Shown here: piece after piece, positions 59,166 through 64,000 of the stretch
Layout of the letters: the number at the start of each line of letters is the position of its first letter
How positions within the stretch are numbered: position 1 is the stretch's first letter
Assembly (NCBI RefSeq): GCF_024171995.1
Contig: NZ_JAMTCT010000013.1
Coordinates: forward strand, 1 to 64,000
Length of the DNA: 64,000 nucleotides
Direction of reading: 5' to 3'
Source of the DNA: Promicromonospora umidemergens
GTDB taxonomy: Bacteria; Actinomycetota; Actinomycetes; Actinomycetales; Cellulomonadaceae
The notes under the pieces: model-generated
Seen by the model: the letters and a program-made list of their open reading frames with translations, nothing else
Database searches by the model: none
Told to the model about the DNA's origin: nothing
Position numbers and translations under genes: made by a program

Positions 59166-59788
59166 CCACCACCGACACCACCACCACCCCCGCGGGCGGT
59201 CAGGTCCTCGACCTGCTGCCCGCGACGATCCGCCAGTGGGCCAGGACAAAGGACCTGGACGTCGCGCCGTCGGGCAGGATCCCCGAGTCGATCGTCGACG
59301 CGTACCGCGTCGCGCACGGCATGCCCCGGCCTGCACCGAAGCCCGCTGCGCCGGCGAAGCCGATCGCTACCCCGACGGCGACGCAGCCTGCCGGTGCGGC
59401 CGAGGTGGCGCGGCTGCGGCGTGAGCTGCGTACAGCGGGTGAAGCTCTCACGGAGGCCCAGCACGACGCCGAGACTGTCCGGGCCGTGCTGCTCACCACG
59501 GAGGAGCAGCGCGCCCAGGCCCGCGTCGAAGCCAACGGGCTCGCCGTCGAGCTCGCCCGGCTGCAGGAGCTCGTGCCGCCCACCGTGGTGTCGACGCTGT
59601 CCGGCCCGCTGCCGGACGAGATCGTCGAGCTGCTCGATGCGTGGCACGCCCTGTTCGCGAAGGCGACCGAGGTCGACACGGCCGCCGGTCACACCCTGGC
59701 CGAGGTCGCGCTGCCGGCGCTCGTCCGTGAGGTCGCCGACCAGGCCCACGACCTGGTCCGCCTGCTCGACGGCGACACGACCCGATGA
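59162..59788 (+). CDS. Phage protein with Lsr2-type DNA-binding domain and coiled coil
   Basis: 208 residues. Residues 22-53 match the Lsr2 C-terminal DNA-binding domain (PATIRQWARTKDLDV, then SGRIPESIVDAYRVAHG), including the Gly-Arg of the AT-hook-like motif. A Pro/Ala linker and a coiled coil (about 78-140) follow instead of the normal Lsr2 oligomerisation domain, which would be N-terminal. It could bind AT-rich DNA or interfere with host Lsr2. GGAGGG lies before GTG 59162. Confidence 0.65.
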   Translation: MTTTDTTTTPAGGQVLDLLPATIRQWARTKDLDVAPSGRIPESIVDAYRVAHGMPRPAPKPAAPAKPIATPTATQPAGAAEVARLRRELRTAGEALTEAQHDAETVRAVLLTTEEQRAQARVEANGLAVELARLQELVPPTVVSTLSGPLPDEIVELLDAWHALFAKATEVDTAAGHTLAEVALPALVREVADQAHDLVRLLDGDTTR

Positions 59789-60105
59789 GCACACGCACGC
59801 GGACGACCCGCCGGCCGGCCTGCCAGTCCTGCCGCCGCGGGTGGGACACCGTCAGGTACCACGGCCGCGGGCTCTGCAAGGTCTGCCACTCGGCCGCGCG
59901 GTGGCGCGCCTCGGCTGGCGAGCCTGTCCAGCAGAAGATGCCGGAGCGGTGCATGTCGTGTGGTCAGAGGCTGCGGTCCCAACGGGCCGCGAGGGTCGCA
60001 GGCACCGTCAGGTACGCCGGCAAGGGCCTGTGCGGGTCCTGCTGGAACAGGACGGCCCGCGAGGAGCGGGCGCTCCTGGCCTACGTGCTCGGGACCGCCT
60101 CGTGA
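59785..60105 (+). CDS. Tandem zinc-ribbon phage protein (106 aa)
   Basis: 106 residues holding two copies of one module: CQSCRRGWDTVRYHGRGLC-x2-C (about 13-34) and CMSCGQRLR...TVRYAGKGLC-x2-C (about 56-86). The copies share TVRY-x-G-x-GLC, evidence of internal duplication. Likely nucleic-acid binding. ATGA overlap with the previous gene. Confidence 0.65.
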   Translation: MSTRTRTTRRPACQSCRRGWDTVRYHGRGLCKVCHSAARWRASAGEPVQQKMPERCMSCGQRLRSQRAARVAGTVRYAGKGLCGSCWNRTAREERALLAYVLGTAS

Positions 60106-60302
60106 CGGCCGTCGCGGAGGCGCCGGTCGAGGCGCCCACGTCGACGGTCGTCCGGCTCTGGTGCGGCACCTGCCATGCGCTGGTGCCCATCCGGCCGACG
60201 CGGGCATCACAGCGGCCTCGCGGCCCGGTCGTGCAGCACGTCACCCCGGCCGCGTGGGCCGACCACCGCGCCACCCACACCACTACCAAGGGAGCAGAAT
60301 GA
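60102..60302 (+). CDS. Small phage protein with CxxC motif (66 aa)
   Basis: 66 residues. LWCGTCHALVPIRP is the only notable motif; with the late His residues (VQHVTPAAWADHRATH) it may bind zinc. GTGA overlap upstream and ATGA overlap downstream. Confidence 0.5.
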   Translation: MTAVAEAPVEAPTSTVVRLWCGTCHALVPIRPTRASQRPRGPVVQHVTPAAWADHRATHTTTKGAE

Positions 60303-60796
60303 CCCTCGACCTCACGGTCCGCCAGGCCGAGATCCTGGCCCAGCTGCAGGACGCGTACGGCGGGATCACGGTGTACGTGATCCCCGGTGGCAACACCGAC
60401 GTCGCGGACCTGCACACGTACGGTCCCGAGAACGAGCACCTGCACTCCACGGGCACCACGTACTCCCGTGTGCTGTACCCGCTGCGCGACGCCGGCCTGC
60501 TCACGATCGCGGAGGACCGCACGACCTACGGCCGCCTGGTGAAGATCACCGACCACGGCCAGACGACCCTGACGGCACGCACGTCCCATGGCCTGCCCGG
60601 GATCGAGGCCCGCCTGCAGCTCGCGCCGAGCCGCGCGTTCGTCGAACGGTTCCTCGACCTCGGCACGGACGCCCGCCGCATGGCCCGGGTGCTGCGCGAG
60701 ATCGAGCACCGCCTCGACGTCGCGCAGCGCCTGGGCGGTACCACGGTCCCGATCTCCGTGATCCGTCACCACTTGAAGGAGATCAGCCGTGGCTGA
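60299..60796 (+). CDS. Winged-helix-like phage protein (165 aa)
   Basis: 165 residues. Residues 1-95 look like a winged helix (LTVRQAEILAQLQDAYGG, VLYPLRDAGLLTIAEDRTTY, KITDHGQTTL), suggesting DNA binding; a helical end follows. GGAGCAG precedes ATG 60299. Overlaps the next gene by eight bases. Confidence 0.6.
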   Translation: MTLDLTVRQAEILAQLQDAYGGITVYVIPGGNTDVADLHTYGPENEHLHSTGTTYSRVLYPLRDAGLLTIAEDRTTYGRLVKITDHGQTTLTARTSHGLPGIEARLQLAPSRAFVERFLDLGTDARRMARVLREIEHRLDVAQRLGGTTVPISVIRHHLKEISRG

Positions 60797-61343
60797 CGAA
60801 CACCTCACGCAGATGTCCCTCACGATGCCGGACACCGGCCCGGCCGAGCCGTGGCCGTTCAAGCCGGGCGACGTCGTGCGCGCCGGCGTTGAGGTCGACG
60901 AGCTGGAGTGGCTGGACATCGCACCGCCCGGCGTCGTCCTGCGCGATGGGTTCGAGCTCGAGTGGAAGCGGCACGCGTCCGGGTGGGCGGCCCCGGCCGC
61001 ACTCCCGGCCGAGGTCGCCGCCGGCCCCGCGACCTCGGCCTACCTCGCCGGTCGCGAGCCGCTCACCGTCGTGAGCGTGCCGGAGCCGTACGTGCTCAGC
61101 CCCGAGCCGACGCGGGCGGTCCGCCGGGCCGCTGCCGTGCTGTTCGAGGCCGAGCTGTCCGGGCTGATCTTCGACGACGTCCGCGCCGGCCTGGCCGCCG
61201 CGTTCGACGTCGGCGAGGTGGCGCGGGCGCTGTTCGCGTTCGAGTACCCCGACCGGTCATGGACGGACGCGGAGGGGTGGATGCAGGCCCGGTATGTCGA
61301 GCGCGCCACCGCCCTCCGCACCGCGATCGTGGGCGCGAGCTGA
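60789..61343 (+). CDS. Phage protein of unknown function (184 aa)
   Basis: 184 residues, acidic, without a recognised domain. WPFKPGDVVRAGVEVDELEW and VLFEAELSGLIFDDVRAGLA are the clearest parts, suggesting a small barrel then helices. GTG start. Confidence 0.55.
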   Translation: MADEHLTQMSLTMPDTGPAEPWPFKPGDVVRAGVEVDELEWLDIAPPGVVLRDGFELEWKRHASGWAAPAALPAEVAAGPATSAYLAGREPLTVVSVPEPYVLSPEPTRAVRRAAAVLFEAELSGLIFDDVRAGLAAAFDVGEVARALFAFEYPDRSWTDAEGWMQARYVERATALRTAIVGAS

Positions 61344-61346
61344 GCC

Positions 61347-61733
61347 GTGAGCATCTACCAGTCCGAGACCGCAGTCGGGTGGGACGACGTGCCCGAGTCC
61401 TGGGAGCAGCCCGTGGGCGACGTCCGGACCTACGCCGGGTCGCACCTGTACCCGACCGACGAGAAGCCCGCCAGCATCGGCCTCGGGTACATCCCGCCGT
61501 GGTGCGTGCCGGGGAACACCGACCACGAGCCCGACGACGGCCCGTGGTGGGGTCCGTGGCTCCGCATGGACGTCGCCACCTGGAACGCCAAGCACGACCG
61601 GCCCATGGTCGCAGCCACCGTCGTCATGGACCCCGCCGCCGCCCGCGCGCTTGGCCAGGCCCTCATCGCCTGGGCCGCCGGCGAGCACACACAGCCGAAG
61701 AACCAGACCCCTGGAGAGACCACTGATGACTGA
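61347..61733 (+). CDS. Phage protein of unknown function (128 aa)
   Basis: 128 residues, Trp/Pro-rich centre (IPPWCVPGNTDHEPDDGPWW) followed by a strand-helix end (ATVVMDPAAARALGQALIAW). A similar pattern occurs in small actinophage proteins, but I can assign no function. Confidence 0.55.
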   Translation: MSIYQSETAVGWDDVPESWEQPVGDVRTYAGSHLYPTDEKPASIGLGYIPPWCVPGNTDHEPDDGPWWGPWLRMDVATWNAKHDRPMVAATVVMDPAAARALGQALIAWAAGEHTQPKNQTPGETTDD

Positions 61734-62217
61734 CCAGACCACCCCCACGGCTGTCCTGCCGGACCACGTCGCCGTGACGGACACCGTCGTTGCCCGACTT
61801 GCGCAGTGCTCGCAGATCAAGTTCCACCACACCGACGGCGCGACCGGCAGCATCCCGCGGTACATCGCCGACGAGATCGGGCAGGCCGTGCTCGCGCTCG
61901 TGCCCGACGCCGCGCCGGTCGAGCTCACGCCGGTGCAGTACGCCCTGCTCGACGCCCTGCGCGAGGTCGCACTGTCGTCCGAGGCGCCGTCCGGGAAGTA
62001 CGCCGGCGAGCAGTTGGCGCGCCTGGTCGCGGCCGAGTTCGGTCACCCGCTGCCCGAGCCCGTCGAGCGCGACGGCGGCCTCACCAACTTCCTCTACGGC
62101 CGTCCCATCGTGACGAACCCGAAGACTCCGCTCGGCACGTCGCCCATCGACCACGCGGCCCGCCAGGCGCAGGCCACGGGCGGCCCCATCAAGGGCGCGG
62201 AGGCCGACCGTGGCTGA
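61726..62217 (+). CDS. Phage protein of unknown function (163 aa)
   Basis: 163 residues, mostly helical (VARLAQCSQIKFHHTDGATG, YALLDALREVALSSEAPSGK). CTGGAGAG precedes ATG 61726, which overlaps the previous gene by eight bases. No family recognised. Confidence 0.55.
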   Translation: MTDQTTPTAVLPDHVAVTDTVVARLAQCSQIKFHHTDGATGSIPRYIADEIGQAVLALVPDAAPVELTPVQYALLDALREVALSSEAPSGKYAGEQLARLVAAEFGHPLPEPVERDGGLTNFLYGRPIVTNPKTPLGTSPIDHAARQAQATGGPIKGAEADRG

Positions 62218-62644
62218 CCCCCGCATCAAGGTGCGCCCGCCGTCCGACGACCCCGGGCGCCCGCCCCGCGGCCCCGCCGGCGTGTCCACCCCGAAGCCGC
62301 CCGTCATCTTCGTGCAGCCCGAGATCATCGCCGCACTCGACCGCATCGCCACCGCGTTCGAACAGACCGCCGCGGCGCTCGCGGCCCGGCCCGTCGACCC
62401 GCCCGACCTTGTTCTGAACCTGCCCATGGGCGTCCCGTGCTGCGCCGGGATCTACCGACGCGGGGACCCGGCCGTCTATCGCTGCAACCGGGAGAACGGT
62501 CACCCGGCCGCAGAGCACGACGCCGGCCACGTCGCCGAGGTCGACGGCAAGGTCCTCGCCTGCTCGACGTGCACCGAGTTCAACCGTCGCACCACCGGCA
62601 TGGTCTGCGAGACCTGCGGCACCGACTACGCCAAGGAGGTCTGA
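62210..62644 (+). CDS. Zinc-ribbon phage protein (144 aa)
   Basis: 144 residues. An N-terminal Pro-rich part precedes a helix (PEIIAALDRIATAFEQTAAA) and a Cys/His-rich end (GVPCCAGIYR, NGHPAAEHDAGH, ACSTCTEF, VCETCGTDY) with two likely zinc sites. GTG start overlapping the previous gene by eight bases. Confidence 0.6.
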   Translation: MADPRIKVRPPSDDPGRPPRGPAGVSTPKPPVIFVQPEIIAALDRIATAFEQTAAALAARPVDPPDLVLNLPMGVPCCAGIYRRGDPAVYRCNRENGHPAAEHDAGHVAEVDGKVLACSTCTEFNRRTTGMVCETCGTDYAKEV

Positions 62645-62986
62645 GTGGGTCCTGTGCACATCCCCGAGCTCGCGATCACGTACGTGGTGGTCTGGGACGA
62701 GCTCGGCATCGTGAAGGTGGGCCGCGCCTACAAGGCGTCGCGCCTGGGCAACCTTCACGCCACCGGCGGGCGGGTCGTGATCGCGCAGCGCGACACCCCC
62801 CGCGGGTGGGAGCAGTACGCGCTCAAGGAGCTCGCTGCGGCGGGGTTCGAGCGCGCCTTCGCGAACGAGGTGGAGGCCGCCGGCGTGCTCGCGCCGGCGG
62901 GGCGTGGGTGGACCGAGTGCTTCCGCGTCACAGCGGGGACGTTCGAGGCAATGTTGAGAACTATTTTCAGGGGGTTCGCCCGTTAT
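62645..62986 (+). CDS. GIY-YIG/T5orf172-like domain in a frame with no stop of its own
   Basis: GTG 62645 directly follows the previous TGA. The first 105 residues look like a GIY-YIG or T5orf172 nuclease-like fold (TYVVVWDELGIVKVGRAYKA, SRLGNLHATGGRVV, EQYALKELAAAGF). The frame then continues open through the whole of the next gene and into the last one, so no end can be given; I stop it at the next gene's ATG. A frameshift before 62985 would lead to a TGA at 62992, giving an ordinary short overlap. Confidence 0.45.
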
Positions 62987-63644
62987 GGCCGTGACCAGCA
63001 GGCAGCGAAGCGTGCCGTCGAGCATGTTCGCCGACGAGATTCTGTTGGAGCTGCCGACCGACGTCCGATTGACGGGCCTCGGGTTGAGATTCTTCGCAAA
63101 CGAGTCGGGCAGGCAAACGGCGAACCCGATCTTGCTCAAGGGGTCGCTGTACCCGCTGACGGACGAGGTGACCACGGAGGTGATCGACGGGCACCTGCTC
63201 GCCCTCGAGTACGTCGGGTACATCCAGCTCTACACCGTCAACAAGCGAACGTACTTCCAGGTCGTGGACTGGCCTTCGGTGGACAAGCGCGGGATCGACA
63301 TGTCGCGGGTACCCCCGCCGCCGCCAGACCCGTCAATCACCGGTCAAACCAACCCGGATACCTCTATACAGACCCTCGCGGTAGTGGAGAGAGAGGAAGA
63401 GAGAAGAGAGGAGAGAGGGAGAGAGGGAGAGAGGGAGGAGAGTGCCGAGGGAGCGGGCGAGGCCCCGCAGGGCGCCCGATCAAGTCTCCTGGGTACGCCC
63501 AAGCCATCCCCGTTCTGCACGAAGCACCCCCGGGGGACCAACCGACCGTGCCAGCCGTGCGGCCGTGCCCGCCTGCTCAGTCAGGAGTGGGTAGAAGCAG
63601 AGATAGAAGCCGCGGATCTCGAAGAACTGGGGGAAGCATCATGA
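62985..63644 (+). CDS. Replication-protein-like phage protein
   Basis: 219 residues. Residues 15-110 match the N-terminal part of actinophage/prophage replication-initiation-like proteins (MFADEILLELPTDVRLTGLG, LKGSLYPLTDEVTTEVIDGH, TYFQVVDWPSVDKR). A purine-rich DNA tract then encodes a highly charged Glu/Arg run (about 132-155), followed by CTKHPRGTNRPCQPCGRAR, a possible zinc motif. GGGGG lies ten bases before ATG 62985. The stop overlaps the next ATG. Confidence 0.7.
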   Translation: MAVTSRQRSVPSSMFADEILLELPTDVRLTGLGLRFFANESGRQTANPILLKGSLYPLTDEVTTEVIDGHLLALEYVGYIQLYTVNKRTYFQVVDWPSVDKRGIDMSRVPPPPPDPSITGQTNPDTSIQTLAVVEREEERREERGREGEREESAEGAGEAPQGARSSLLGTPKPSPFCTKHPRGTNRPCQPCGRARLLSQEWVEAEIEAADLEELGEAS

Positions 63645-64000
63645 GGCTGTCCAAGTGCCAGGTAGGCGGTGGCCGGTGCAACGCGCTGGTGCCGCCGGGG
63701 ATGGTGGTGTGCGGGTCGCACGCTGATCAGCTCGCGTTGGAGTTGCTCGGTGCGAGCTCGCTCCTCAACGCGCTCGAGGACGCGCACATCAAGGGGCAGC
63801 GGTTCTCGACCGGCTCGACGTCCGCCGGCGTGCTGGACGAGGCCCCGGTGCCGTTCAACCGGCTCGCGAGCGAGGCCCGTACCGAGCTGCTGACCGCGCT
63901 GACGTCGGCCGCCGACCGGATCGCCGAGGAGCGCAAGATGTTCCAGGCGTTCAACAGCGACCGGGCGTTGGGTCCGTGGTTGGCCCGGCAGGTCCCGTGG
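63641..64000 (+). CDS. Phage protein, 5' part (cut by window edge)
   Basis: 120 residues visible. MRLSKCQVGGGRCNALVPPG and MVVCGSHADQL form a CxnC-CxxH metal site; helical sequence follows. ATG 63641 overlaps the previous stop (ATGA). It lies in the same frame as the GIY-YIG-like frame upstream. Confidence 0.55.
   Translation, partial: MRLSKCQVGGGRCNALVPPGMVVCGSHADQLALELLGASSLLNALEDAHIKGQRFSTGSTSAGVLDEAPVPFNRLASEARTELLTALTSAADRIAEERKMFQAFNSDRALGPWLARQVPW

Overview
The window is high-GC (about 70%) DNA with short intergenic gaps, many GTG starts and many apparently leaderless genes (a TANNNT-like box 6-7 bases before the start codon). It also carries BldC, a DUF3073 gene beside purM, a 13E12/DUF222 remnant and a fabG4-fadA2 cluster. 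All of this points to an actinobacterium. A member of the Micrococcales (Promicromonosporaceae or Cellulomonadaceae) is my best guess, by inference only.

Layout. 1-450: start of a probable transposase and an empty stretch. 0.45-5.3 kb: hydrolase, membrane protein, purSQ, a two-domain acetyltransferase, a metallo-beta-lactamase-fold hydrolase. 5.3-11.5 kb: sulfur metabolism. A rhodanese-metZ operon sits behind a SAM-I riboswitch and a class V aminotransferase sits behind a SAM-IV riboswitch; a phosphotransferase and a MarR/GbsR-glycosyltransferase operon lie between them. 11.6-17.1 kb: amidase, TM-helix channel-like protein, luciferase-like oxidoreductase, HTH regulator, hydrolase. 17.1-23.9 kb: fatty-acid block (MaoC dehydratase, FabG4-type reductase, FadA2-type thiolase, TetR regulator, acyl-CoA oxidase-like protein). 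23.9-29.9 kb: small membrane protein, DUF2599 lipoprotein, DUF222 remnant with an SOS box, DUF1851 protein, GNAT, EamA exporter, secreted GH16 glucanase. 30-44.5 kb: purL, purF and purM with interspersed nucleases (EEP membrane protein, RNase II-type enzyme, a giant secreted NucH/5'-nucleotidase), an SCP-like protein and DUF3073. 45-53 kb: bldC, two envelope proteins, tRNA-Glu/Asp/Phe, metallopeptidase, VanY-type peptidase, GDPD, lipoproteins and a Tat-exported cytokinin-dehydrogenase-like enzyme.

From 53.09 kb to the right edge the DNA is an integrated phage or phage-like element. It has a displaced tRNA-Lys 3' half as attachment site, a tyrosine integrase, a divergent repressor/Cro-like switch with repeated operators, and an excisionase-type HTH gene. 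After these comes a run of about 20 tightly overlapped small genes, several with zinc ribbons, one with an Lsr2-type DNA-binding domain, and a replication-protein-like gene. The structural genes and the other attachment site lie beyond the window.

The most notable signals are the two SAM riboswitch classes 2.8 kb apart, a 55-bp hairpin element present twice at gene ends, the LexA box on the 13E12 remnant, the repressor switch operators, and an unbroken frame of at least 1,356 bases at the right edge that contains a GIY-YIG-like domain and completely overlaps another gene.
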